Part shown: one piece after another, positions 58,156 to 64,000 of the stretch
Layout of the letters: each line of letters opens with the position of its first letter
Position numbering within the stretch: position 1 is the stretch's first letter
Source: a virus
Direction: 5' to 3' (one strand)
Virus record (IMG/VR): IMGVR_UViG_3300027763_002006
Span: 28,216-92,215 of that record
DNA: 64,000 nucleotides
The notes under the pieces: model-generated
What the model saw: the letters and a program-made list of their open reading frames with translations, nothing else
Database searches by the model: none
Told to the model about the DNA's origin: nothing
Program-made: the position numbers and the translations under genes

Positions 58156-58931
58156 CGTCTAATTAATTCAATGACTCTGGCCGCAGGATCAAATTCCCAC
58201 CACTTGCCACTGGTGCCACTTCCAAAGTCATAGTTACCAGGACGAGCATGATGGTTATTATGCCAACCTTCACCAAAGGTTAGTATTGCATTAATCCAAA
58301 GATTTCGACTGTTATCGCTGGTTTGGAAATTCTTATATCCCCACTTATGATTTGTATAGTTGCTGATAGTACTGCTCCATACGCTGAACACCGCAGGGAT
58401 AATAACAACGTGCATGGCCAACACGGGATCTATAACAGCCCAGAATATTGTCCATAATAATAACAGACCAAAGTACCACTTGTGCATAAAGATATGATAC
58501 TTGTCAAAAATCAAGTGTCGTATTTTCCATTTGTTTGGCTCATAGTCATAGGCAGCTACCAACATCTTGGGACCACTGACCATGGGACTATGTGGGTCGC
58601 CTGGCTTGTCACTGTATTTGTGATGATCTCTGTGCATACCAACCCAGCCAATGGCACTGCCTGTAAATGCCAACGCTCCCCAAGTGGCACAAAAGTATTC
58701 CCAGAATTTACTGGTCTTAAAACTTTTATGTGTTAATAATCTATGAAAGCCAATGCTGATACCAAGGCCGCCTATGCCCACATACATCAGCACACTTAGT
58801 AACCACAGTAGACCAACCTGCGGTAAAAGGAATGCATAGAGTAGAACCAGTGCTGTGGCACTGAGTTGTACATATGGCAAGTACTGCGTGTTAGATGCAA
58901 GAGCATTATTGATGATTCGTTTGTAGGACAT
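58152..58931 (-). CDS. Fatty-acid desaturase (acyl-CoA type), second copy
   Basis: This is a 259-residue paralogue of the next gene. Histidine boxes HRLLTH (63-68), HRDHH (100-104) and HNNHH near residues 223-229 are intact. It has five hydrophobic segments. The pair may act on different chain lengths or positions. It starts the chain that ends with rpoZ; an AATAAATATC late-type box is at 58936-58945. Confidence 0.9.
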   Translation of the reverse strand: MSYKRIINNALASNTQYLPYVQLSATALVLLYAFLLPQVGLLWLLSVLMYVGIGGLGISIGFHRLLTHKSFKTSKFWEYFCATWGALAFTGSAIGWVGMHRDHHKYSDKPGDPHSPMVSGPKMLVAAYDYEPNKWKIRHLIFDKYHIFMHKWYFGLLLLWTIFWAVIDPVLAMHVVIIPAVFSVWSSTISNYTNHKWGYKNFQTSDNSRNLWINAILTFGEGWHNNHHARPGNYDFGSGTSGKWWEFDPAARVIELIRR

Positions 58932-58935
58932 AACG

Positions 58936-58945
58936 ATATTTATTT
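58936..58945 (-). promoter_or_regulatory. Late-type TAAATA box before desaturases
   Basis: The minus strand reads AATAAATATC, five bases upstream of the start at 58931. It fits the recurring box. Confidence 0.4.
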
Positions 58946-58961
58946 AAATTGCTCTTAAACT

Positions 58962-59038
58962 TGGTCGGAGTACAAGGATTCGAACCTTGGACCTCCTGGT
59001 CCCAAACCAGGCGCACTACCAGGCTGTGCTACACTCCG
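58962..59038 (-). tRNA. tRNA-Pro (anticodon TGG)
   Basis: A full cloverleaf of 77 bases. Acceptor CGGAGTG pairs with TACTCCG, then A and an encoded CCA. The anticodon loop is TTTGGGA in stem CCTGG/CCAGG. The T arm is CAAGG-TTCGAAT-CCTTG. It reads Pro CCN codons, mainly CCA. The encoded CCA is a bacterial trait kept by the phage. Confidence 0.95.
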
Positions 59039-59051
59039 AATATATATTTAC

Positions 59052-59504
59052 TTAATTGTCGACTTCGTTATTTAAGTATTCGTAGTTAACAGATTCTGCG
59101 TTATCCCTAAAAACTATTGCTCCATTTTTAATATGGAATTTCCTAGCCATATCAGTCTTTGGACTTAACGTTACAAATCTATTAATTGTTTTTTGATTTT
59201 CTTTGATATGTTTTACTGCATTAAAGATTAATTTTTTCCCTGCGCCCGGTGCATAACTCCAAATGGTATAAAATACAGCGACTTGTGGTTCATTGCAGGT
59301 TTCAAATAATTCAGATTCAGAACAAGGCACAGTTAGTTGATAACTGACACAGGTAATTGCTTGCACATTATCATTCTCGTCTCTAGTCACAAAAATATCT
59401 TTGTTTGCACCGACACGTTCTGTCCGGGGAATGTGTGGACGCACTGGATCTTGACTGATCAAGTCGACAAATTTATCGCTGAGACTTTGAATTAGATGTA
59501 ACAT
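59052..59504 (-). CDS. GNAT-like acetyltransferase
   Basis: This is a 150-residue protein. KDIFVTRDENDNVQAITCVS is the fold's middle strands, followed by VFYTIWSYAPGAGKKLIFNA (the acyl-CoA loop region with GAGKKL) and RFVTLSPKTDMARKFHIKNG. The pattern fits a GNAT. Target is unknown. Two bases separate it from the 62-residue gene upstream. Confidence 0.65.
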   Translation of the reverse strand: MLHLIQSLSDKFVDLISQDPVRPHIPRTERVGANKDIFVTRDENDNVQAITCVSYQLTVPCSESELFETCNEPQVAVFYTIWSYAPGAGKKLIFNAVKHIKENQKTINRFVTLSPKTDMARKFHIKNGAIVFRDNAESVNYEYLNNEVDN

Positions 59505-59505
59505 T

Positions 59506-59694
59506 TTAATTTTCTTCTTTTAGTTTATCAAATTTAGAAACCAATCTCTCATCATTGTATGCTTCTAGTACACTAGTATCTTCTTGTTTTTCTTCTTTCA
59601 AATCTCTACCAAATATAGCGTCCCAGCGAGAGTCATACTCTTTTTGGGACACGCTAAATGGCCGAGCCTTGCTGCCTTTGCCGCCGTGTGACAT
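59506..59694 (-). CDS. Conserved small phage protein, 62 aa
   Basis: It starts MSHGGKGSKARPFSVSQKEY and has DSRWDAIFGRDL followed by an acidic helix. The GGKGSKARPFSV start is familiar from aquatic T4-like phages. Function is unknown. It lies between two tRNAs and is coupled to the GNAT gene downstream. Confidence 0.65.
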   Translation of the reverse strand: MSHGGKGSKARPFSVSQKEYDSRWDAIFGRDLKEEKQEDTSVLEAYNDERLVSKFDKLKEEN

Positions 59695-59713
59695 ATTTGT
59701 TTCCTTTAATTAA

Positions 59714-59787
59714 TGGAGCGGAGTGAGAGAATCGAACTCTCGACCGAAGATTGGAAATCTGCTGTTTTGCCATTAAACTAACCCCGC
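59714..59787 (-). tRNA. tRNA-Gly (anticodon TCC)
   Basis: A 74-base cloverleaf with encoded CCA. Acceptor GCGGGGT pairs with ACTCCGC (one G-T wobble). D stem GTTT/AAAC. The anticodon loop is TTTCCAA. The anticodon stem GCAGA/TCTTC has a mismatch (C28 with T42), an oddity. T arm GAGAG-TTCGATT-CTCTC. It reads GGA and GGG. Confidence 0.9.
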
Positions 59788-60120
59788 TGACTTTATAGGT
59801 GCTCTCTGTGACGCTTGAATTCCTGGTAGCCCCACTCTTCATGGCCGGTCCTTGTCATGGTCGACATTGACAAGTATTTCGGTGTTCCATTGTAGCTACT
59901 ACAGAAAGCACGTATAAAGTGTTTAGCTACTCACACCACATGAGCCCTAAACTGAGCGGTTACTCTGTCCATAACATTTGTTCTTTTGGGCAGGTGTTAT
60001 ACCTTACCTAATGCGTTCCCGCCACTCCACAACAGAGCACAGATGGTCATTGCACTACAAACCTAGCACTCTTTATGGTGACTGCCCCACCCACTTTAGA
60101 CGTCAAAGTGTAACCGGGTT
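59788..60120 (-). ncRNA. Candidate structured non-coding RNA between tRNA-Gly and tRNA-Met
   Basis: No convincing gene is found in this stretch of over 300 bases. It folds by eye into several helices. A 20-base arm at 59790-59809 pairs with 59901-59920 in 18 of 20 positions. Inside it is CTTGTCA/TGACAAG (59851-59857 with 59868-59874). Next are GTTTAG/CTAAAC with an inner CTCA/TGAG (59921-59952), ATAACA/TGTTAT (59971-59976, 59995-60000) and CACTTT/AAAGTG (60092-60110). GGGCAG (59988-59993) could pair with CTGCCC (60082-60087). The strand is set from the flanking tRNAs. Not tRNA, tmRNA or RNase P RNA by motif. Confidence 0.55.
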
Positions 60121-60124
60121 TTCT

Positions 60125-60133
60125 GTTAAATAC
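60125..60133 (+). promoter_or_regulatory. Late-type TAAATAC box
   Basis: The plus strand reads GTTAAATAC, five bases upstream of the ATG of the 54-residue gene; TAAATACTACTATG is identical to the sequence before the gene at 20585. Confidence 0.45.
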
Positions 60134-60137
60134 TACT

Positions 60138-60302
60138 ATGCAATCCTATGACATTGTCACCGAAGCAGGCCTACATTTTCATGTAAGTCTAAGCAAGCAA
60201 GGTATCTGCTATATCATTGTCAAAGATATTTTTAGCAATGACTTTGAAATGCTGTACTTTACTAACTTAGATTCTGCTTTAGATTACATTCACAGTTTAT
60301 AA
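60138..60302 (+). CDS. 54-residue unknown protein
   Basis: An open frame on the plus strand starts MQSYDIVTEAGLHFHVSLSK, has a hydrophobic strand (GICYIIVKDIF) and ends with FTNLDSALDYIHSL. It has no Shine-Dalgarno but follows a late-type box by five bases, as does another gene. It is the only plus-strand gene in the tRNA cluster. Its amino-acid composition looks like real protein. Confidence 0.5.
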   Translation: MQSYDIVTEAGLHFHVSLSKQGICYIIVKDIFSNDFEMLYFTNLDSALDYIHSL

Positions 60303-60303
60303 T

Positions 60304-60379
60304 TGGTTGCGGGGGAAGGACTCGAACCTCCGTCTTCCAGGTTATGAGCCTGATAGTCTACCAACTGACGTACCCCGCG
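60304..60379 (-). tRNA. Initiator-type tRNA-fMet (anticodon CAT)
   Basis: A 76-base cloverleaf with encoded CCA. The acceptor is CGCGGGG with CCCCGCA, so position 1 C faces A72. This mismatch is the hallmark of bacterial initiator tRNA, and the whole acceptor with AACCA equals the E. coli initiator. The anticodon loop CTCATAA is also identical. D-stem pair 11-24 is G-C (purine-pyrimidine, initiator-like). One hallmark is weaker: the anticodon stem has A29-T41 in place of the first of three G-C pairs. An elongator reading would lose the invariant T8. Confidence 0.85.
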
Positions 60380-60388
60380 GTATGCTAT

Positions 60389-60958
60389 TTATAATAATTC
60401 TTCTGACTTCAGTGTTTGAACTGTGTCTACACTTAGACTGATGTCAGTACGCACATTCAATTCCAGCACTTCGTCTTGAAGACGTTGTTTGGCTTTCTTG
60501 GCTAGATTTACAAAAACTTTAAAGCCCTTGATGTCTTCTTCGGTGAACACACTGGTAGTTACTGTGCTTTCGTAACCATAGATACTGCGACCTTCTTCTT
60601 TACGATTTTTAATCTTGTCCAACTTGCCCAACACAACTGCTTCTTGTTCGCGAACTGCAAAGCCAGACAACTCTGTGTAGTTCTGAATTTGCTTTTCAAG
60701 ACAGGCAATCTCTGTGAGTTTGTCATCTATGCCCACACGACTGTTAACTGCACTGACTTGCTTACGGATGTCGTAGAGTGCTTTAATCAAAGAATCTCGA
60801 CGATTCAAATTAGTTTTAAAGGCAGTCGTAGCTTTATAAATTTCCATGACCGGATCATGGAATTCTGTTAGACTAACTTGACCTTTAAGGTCGATGCCTT
60901 TGACGGCATCATTGATGCTGTTCTGCAATACACTGGCTTTACGTAGACTGATATTCAT
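60389..60958 (-). CDS. Unknown helical phage protein, 189 aa
   Basis: This soluble helical protein starts MNISLRKASVLQNSINDAVK. It has a central coiled region (KLTEIACLEKQIQNYTELSG) and a SVFTEEDIKGFKVFVNLAKK stretch near the end. No domain is recognised. AAAGGAAA is its ribosome site and it has its own consensus-spaced sigma70 promoter just upstream, so it is probably an early gene. Confidence 0.6.
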   Translation of the reverse strand: MNISLRKASVLQNSINDAVKGIDLKGQVSLTEFHDPVMEIYKATTAFKTNLNRRDSLIKALYDIRKQVSAVNSRVGIDDKLTEIACLEKQIQNYTELSGFAVREQEAVVLGKLDKIKNRKEEGRSIYGYESTVTTSVFTEEDIKGFKVFVNLAKKAKQRLQDEVLELNVRTDISLSVDTVQTLKSEELL

Positions 60959-60974
60959 ATATTTCCTTTAAATA

Positions 60975-61003
60975 ATTATACAACAAAATAAAAACAGAGT
61001 CAA
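60975..61003 (-). promoter_or_regulatory. Sigma70 promoter of 189-aa gene
   Basis: TTGACT (60998-61003), 17 bases, TATAAT (60975-60980) on the minus strand. The predicted leader is about ten bases and just includes the AAGGA ribosome site. Confidence 0.8.
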
Positions 61004-61281
61004 GAAAGAAAGTAACCAACTGGACAAATAACATGCGGATTAGCTTTAACTAAAATCCTGACAAGTCACAATGCACAAGGCACAGGGACCTGCGTATATC
61101 CAGGAGCAAGACACAATTCTGTCATATCCCAAGGGTTGGAGCACACAAGCACGAGGCGTTTTCAAGGCGCCAGCCAGTAATTGTTCGGTATCGCATGAAG
61201 CGATAACGGATGTTAGTTCTCGTCTCTTTCTTTTCTCCGGGTAGTTATCCTGGGAGACATACTACCAAAAAACTTTAATCT
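61004..61281 (-). ncRNA. Second candidate structured non-coding block
   Basis: The stretch 60961-61281 holds only the promoter above and this region; no gene was found. Hairpins read by eye: GGATT/AATCC (61037-61058), CCTG/CAGG (61089-61104), GACA/TGTC (61110-61123), GGCG/CGCC (61155-61171), TATCGC/GCGATA with loop ATGAA (61189-61205) and GGTAGT/ACTACC (61240-61266). The dense set and non-coding state suggest a stable RNA or a long structured 3' region of the 52-residue gene. Individual helices are short, so chance cannot be excluded. Confidence 0.4.
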
Positions 61282-61440
61282 TTACTTTTCTTTTGGACCG
61301 CGCTTGCTACTACGCAATTCGGATTCAAATACTTTTACAAAACTTTGTAGAATTTCTCCACGCTTATGTGGATCTGTTTCATAGGCCGCAAAACGCTTGA
61401 TTGCTTTGGGGATTTTAACTGCTCGTGAATCGTATGCCAT
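61282..61440 (-). CDS. 52-residue unknown basic protein
   Basis: It starts MAYDSRAVKIPKAIKRFAAY, has an EILQSFVKVFESEL helix and a Lys/Arg tail (SSKRGPKEK). AAAGGAAA lies upstream as ribosome site. It is 17 bases after the 65-residue gene stop, so the two may be one unit. Unknown function; nucleic-acid binding is possible from charge alone. Confidence 0.6.
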   Translation of the reverse strand: MAYDSRAVKIPKAIKRFAAYETDPHKRGEILQSFVKVFESELRSSKRGPKEK

Positions 61441-61457
61441 TTTATATTTCCTTTAAA

Positions 61458-61655
61458 TTATTTTTGACCTTGTGCAATCAGTCTATTAACTACATTGAGG
61501 TCGAACTCTAAACTAGAGATTTTTTCTTTAAGTGCTTGGTATTCTTCGCTGTGAACATCTTTATTATGAGTTACAATGTCAAAGTACATTGCTGAAGCTT
61601 CTGCGTGTAGCTTTCTAACATCATGTTCTAATAACTCTCGTCTATCTGCTAACAT
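61458..61655 (-). CDS. Small coiled-coil protein, 65 aa
   Basis: This helical protein starts MLADRRELLEHDVRKLHAEA and has a heptad pattern through KISSLEFDLNVVNRLIAQ. It follows tRNA-Asp by a short gap, so it could be on the same transcript. Unknown function. Confidence 0.55.
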   Translation of the reverse strand: MLADRRELLEHDVRKLHAEASAMYFDIVTHNKDVHSEEYQALKEKISSLEFDLNVVNRLIAQGQK

Positions 61656-61676
61656 GTTGATTCCTTATTAAAAATT

Positions 61677-61753
61677 TGGCGGAGTGGACGGGACTCGAAC
61701 CCGCGACCCCCGGCGTGACAGGCCGGTATTCTAACCAACTGAACTACCACTCC
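61677..61753 (-). tRNA. tRNA-Asp (anticodon GTC)
   Basis: A 77-base cloverleaf with encoded CCA. Acceptor GGAGTGG pairs with CCACTCC perfectly. The anticodon loop is CTGTCAC in stem CCGGC/GCCGG; T arm GCGGG-TTCGAGT-CCCGT. It has its own upstream sigma70-type promoter. Confidence 0.95.
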
Positions 61754-61761
61754 AATAATAT

Positions 61762-61790
61762 ATTATAACAAAACTCGCACAAGCTGTCAA
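61762..61790 (-). promoter_or_regulatory. Sigma70 promoter of tRNA-Asp
   Basis: TTGACA (61785-61790), 17 bases, TATAAT (61762-61767) on the minus strand, a perfect consensus. The predicted start is about two bases before the tRNA 5' end, so almost no 5' trimming would be needed. Confidence 0.85.
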
Positions 61791-61806
61791 CTTGTAGTTT
61801 ACCAAA

Positions 61807-61891
61807 TGGTGGAGGTGACAGGGATCGAACCTGTTATGACCGAAGTCGGCGGAGTTACAGTCCGCTGCCATACCATTACGGCGGCACCTCC
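61807..61891 (-). tRNA. tRNA-Tyr (anticodon GTA)
   Basis: An 85-base class II tRNA with encoded CCA. Acceptor GGAGGTG pairs with CACCTCC. The anticodon loop CTGTAAC lies in stem GCGGA/TCCGC. A long variable arm (CGACTTCGGTCATA) and T arm ACAGG-TTCGATC-CCTGT follow. Position 8, normally T, reads C, a small oddity. Confidence 0.93.
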
Positions 61892-61901
61892 AAAATCTAA
61901 A

Positions 61902-62717
61902 TTATGCACACTTCTGCAATAACTTGTTAACTGCTATTCTAAACACACTTTCCTTTTCTGGCCAAGCATAAATGTATTGTCCTGCAAAGTCCTTGACCAA
62001 CAACCATGTAATACCTGCGGCTGTGTACATGTGTGTCTCTGCCTCATAACCTGGGATAGACCTGTCAAAGTTAATACTGCCATCGCCATAGTCCTGGCCA
62101 TGCTGTCTAACCCAATCTGCCACACTTTGTACTTCTCTGTCTGTGTTAGGACCCATACCAGCCAAGTTAGCCACTACAAAGATTTTGTTGGTAGGTGTCG
62201 TTGTCATAGTCTTAAACACACTACGTCCCAGCTGTCTAATTTGGTCTTTAATGTTACCTGGCAATGCCGCTACTTGGTGGAAGTCTGGTACCAAGTAGCC
62301 TGCCTTGCGTAATGCGTATTCTGCTGTTGTTGCCAATGTGGTAGTCTTAACTACAACTGTGGGTAGAGTCTCGTGTGGCCGGGGCTCAATGCTACTAGTC
62401 TGCTTTTGTGTAGTCTTTACAGGCTGTTGCTCAATACTAGCGTCATATGACGGCAGGTCGGCGTCGAGTTTGATGTCCAACATCTTACCCAACATATCCT
62501 GCATGGCCCGAGTAGGTCTAATCTTACCTGTGGCCGCCAATGTTTTACTAACACTGGCCTTGTTAACTTTTACAACTTTGGGCTTGTCTTGTTTGACCTC
62601 AGGTTTAACCTTGGGTTTTTCTGTATGCTTGACAATGGGACGGGCTGTGCCTGTCTTAAATATGTTGTCAAGGTCTATGTTAGTCTGCGTTTGCGTTTGT
62701 GTTTTTCTTGTTGCCAT
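61902..62717 (-). CDS. Unknown phage protein with Lys/Pro-rich front, 271 aa
   Basis: The first 75 residues are basic and low complexity (KTQTQTQTNID, KPKVKPEVKQDKPKVVKVNK). Residues 120-270 look like a folded domain with LRKAGYLVPDFHQVAALPGN, RSVFKTMTTTPTNKIFVVAN, SVADWVRQHGQDYGDG and TWLLVKDFAGQYIYAWPEKE. No family is recognised. It follows the 372-residue gene by four bases, so the two share the promoter at 63865. Confidence 0.6.
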   Translation of the reverse strand: MATRKTQTQTQTNIDLDNIFKTGTARPIVKHTEKPKVKPEVKQDKPKVVKVNKASVSKTLAATGKIRPTRAMQDMLGKMLDIKLDADLPSYDASIEQQPVKTTQKQTSSIEPRPHETLPTVVVKTTTLATTAEYALRKAGYLVPDFHQVAALPGNIKDQIRQLGRSVFKTMTTTPTNKIFVVANLAGMGPNTDREVQSVADWVRQHGQDYGDGSINFDRSIPGYEAETHMYTAAGITWLLVKDFAGQYIYAWPEKESVFRIAVNKLLQKCA

Positions 62718-62721
62718 TATA

Positions 62722-63840
62722 TCACCATTGTGGAAGTTTCTTCATTTTGGAAGTAAGTTTGACTCCAATTGTCTTTAACACTTCCCTACGCATCTTATCT
62801 CGTTGCGTACGGCCTGCCTTTGTCATATTGTTAGTGCCTAGTATTTCTCTACTGTACATTGTCCAACTTACTGCATGTTTAGCAATGAGAGGTTCCTGTT
62901 CTACCCATCTTGCCTTTTTAATAAACATAGCATATTCTTGGCTACTACGTGGACCCAGGGCCATCTGTGGTTCTATCAAGTCGTACTTTTTAGCTAACAG
63001 GTCTTTACAAAAGCCTTCCATGCCGCCAGGATAGGACTTAATCTTTTTAACGTGCTTAATGTTAATGCCTGTTTCATCTAAAACATATTTGGTAAGGTCA
63101 TAGAGTCGATCCTGCTCGTGCTGTGCCTGCTTTTGCTTAAACAGATAATCTGTGTATGCTTTTATTTGGTTTTTTATAATCTGACCAAGTACAGGATGTT
63201 CCTCAAATTTTTGTTGCTCTGCCCAATCTAACCTTCTGTCTCGGGCATCATATAATGTAATTCTGTTAGCATAGTCATGTTGGATCTGATATTGGTACTT
63301 GCTACCGTTGCGGTCTCTCCAAACATATAAATCACTGGTCTCGGTGTAGTCTTTAAAGAAAGTTGCCTGTGTAGTACACCACTTTGTGCCTGCACCCAAA
63401 TGTCTTGCGGCAGTAGCAGTTTGTGGACTGGCCAACTGGCCAAAAGGACCATTGTACAATATCTTTGTGTTTTTAATAATTGGAAAGGCACCTTCTTCTT
63501 TTACAGTTTTAGTTACTAGTACTTCCTTAATCTCAGGATTGAGAACCTTATCTATGGTCTCGTCTAGTTCATAAAAACTAAATTGGTTAATGTCTCGCTT
63601 AGCCAAACGAGGTTTTAGCTTGTCAAAATTTGTTAATACAGTTTTAACTCTTTCTGTATCCTCAAACTTAAATTGGTTATTAATTAGTTGTTTGGCCAGC
63701 CAAGGAACATACTGTAAGTTCTTGGTGGGATCCATTTTCTCTAGTGCAATAACGATGTCCACCACTTCCATTTTGGTATGGCGGACTACGTCTGTAAATT
63801 TGTTTTTAAACTTTTCTACAGTTATCTCTCTTTTGGACAT
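62722..63840 (-). CDS. Unknown phage protein with GTKWCTT motif, 372 aa
   Basis: This is a basic protein starting MSKREITVEKFKNKFTDVVR. The centre has ARHLGAGTKWCTTQATFFKD then SDLYVWRDRNGSKYQYQIQH, a pattern I recall from large-phage proteins of unknown function. The C-terminal 100 residues are rich in Lys/Arg. AAGGAGA is the ribosome site. A sigma70 promoter sits 25 bases upstream, so expression is probably early. It and the next gene are likely one operon. Confidence 0.6.
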   Translation of the reverse strand: MSKREITVEKFKNKFTDVVRHTKMEVVDIVIALEKMDPTKNLQYVPWLAKQLINNQFKFEDTERVKTVLTNFDKLKPRLAKRDINQFSFYELDETIDKVLNPEIKEVLVTKTVKEEGAFPIIKNTKILYNGPFGQLASPQTATAARHLGAGTKWCTTQATFFKDYTETSDLYVWRDRNGSKYQYQIQHDYANRITLYDARDRRLDWAEQQKFEEHPVLGQIIKNQIKAYTDYLFKQKQAQHEQDRLYDLTKYVLDETGINIKHVKKIKSYPGGMEGFCKDLLAKKYDLIEPQMALGPRSSQEYAMFIKKARWVEQEPLIAKHAVSWTMYSREILGTNNMTKAGRTQRDKMRREVLKTIGVKLTSKMKKLPQW

Positions 63841-63864
63841 TGTGTCTCCTTGTACAAAGATTGT

Positions 63865-63893
63865 AGTATACTATAGAACTTGTTTTGTGTCAA
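63865..63893 (-). promoter_or_regulatory. Sigma70 promoter of 372-aa gene
   Basis: TTGACA (63888-63893), 17 bases, TATACT (63865-63870) on the minus strand. The predicted leader is about 18 bases with AAGGAGA. Confidence 0.85.
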
Positions 63894-64000
63894 TTATGTA
63901 GATGCTCTGCATCCCCCGGCGGTAATTATAGAGTATCAAGATATGACGCTATCATACCCATCACACACTCCTTCCACCCGCTTCCCGACAGGGACCGTTC
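63894..64000. other. End of window, no gene seen
   Basis: The last 107 bases hold no convincing reading frame, tRNA arm or hairpin. A gene or RNA could begin beyond the edge. The C-rich stretch 63958-63990 differs in base use from the rest but has no feature I can name. Confidence 0.5.

Noticed and set aside
59654-59842. 62-residue minus-strand frame over tRNA-Gly
   Set aside because: It runs through the tRNA gene and the start of the structured RNA block, with no ribosome site.
59788-60137. tmRNA or RNase P RNA as identity of the structured block
   Set aside because: No tRNA-like GGTTCAAATCC/CCA end, no tag frame, and no conserved RNase P core motifs were seen.
1-64000. Integrase, transposase or insertion sequence
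   Set aside because: No recombinase motif, terminal inverted repeat or target duplication was seen; the window looks like a lytic phage arm.

Overview
The window is part of the genome of a large T4-like tailed phage (myovirus type), not of a bacterium. Phage hallmarks include a gp44-type clamp loader, a gp31-type co-chaperonin, PhoH, collagen-repeat tail fibres, a fibre with a self-cleaving S74 chaperone domain, a 3TM holin, a spanin pair, a GH19 endolysin, five tRNA genes, and long chains of overlapping small genes. No capsid, terminase or polymerase gene lies in the window, so it is an arm of a larger genome. The host is probably an aquatic betaproteobacterium. This is inferred from a Bug-type solute receptor, a 7Fe ferredoxin of the beta/gammaproteobacterial type and a phasin-like protein.

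Layout. Bases 1-8.5 kb hold a truncated Bug receptor, a methyltransferase, P-loop proteins, a secreted nuclease, conserved phage proteins, a phasin-like protein, a nucleotidyltransferase, UvdE and a MaoC/PhaJ-like hot-dog protein. From 8.9 to 22.7 kb come a holin, large fibre and structural proteins, ClpA, spanins, IF-1 and a second collagen-like fibre. From 22.8 to 25.8 kb come PhoH, gp44, gp31 and a DnaE palm fragment. From 26 to 33 kb there is a nearly complete Fe-S assembly pathway (SufB, Grx4, SufC, mini-SufD, SufS, SufE, SufT, IscA). It is embedded in one overlapping chain that starts with a cell-wall hydrolase. From 33 to 38 kb there are large secreted Asn/Thr-rich proteins and a coiled-coil membrane protein. 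From 37.9 to 41.4 kb there is an amino-acid module: a periplasmic binding protein, a dicarboxylate/amino-acid symporter and an Asp/Glu racemase. From 41.4 to 48.5 kb there are a lipase, an S74 fibre, a nitroreductase, an endolysin, a Cys-rich mini-protein, PsiE and QueD. From 48.5 to 58.9 kb there are an exonuclease, a dCMP deaminase, a cysteine-less peroxiredoxin, BI-1, ferredoxin, a second A-type carrier, several 2OG oxygenases, RNA polymerase omega and two fatty-acid desaturases. From 59 to 64 kb there is a tRNA region (Pro, Gly, initiator Met, Asp, Tyr) with two structured non-coding blocks of about 300 bases.

Regulation. At least nine minus-strand sites match the bacterial sigma70 promoter with exactly 17-bp spacing (TTGACA/T - TATAAT and close variants). 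Two of them place the start codon at the predicted transcription start, which implies leaderless mRNAs. A different recurring box, TAAATA with C or T following, lies just upstream of many starts and resembles T4-type late promoters.

The most interesting ideas are these. (1) The phage may take over translation initiation with its own IF-1, an initiator-type tRNA and leaderless early mRNAs. (2) It carries a self-contained Suf machine with a miniature SufD. (3) It has an Asp/Glu uptake and racemisation module. (4) It has two apparently undescribed structured RNAs among the tRNAs. All functions are read from motifs by eye; no database search was possible.
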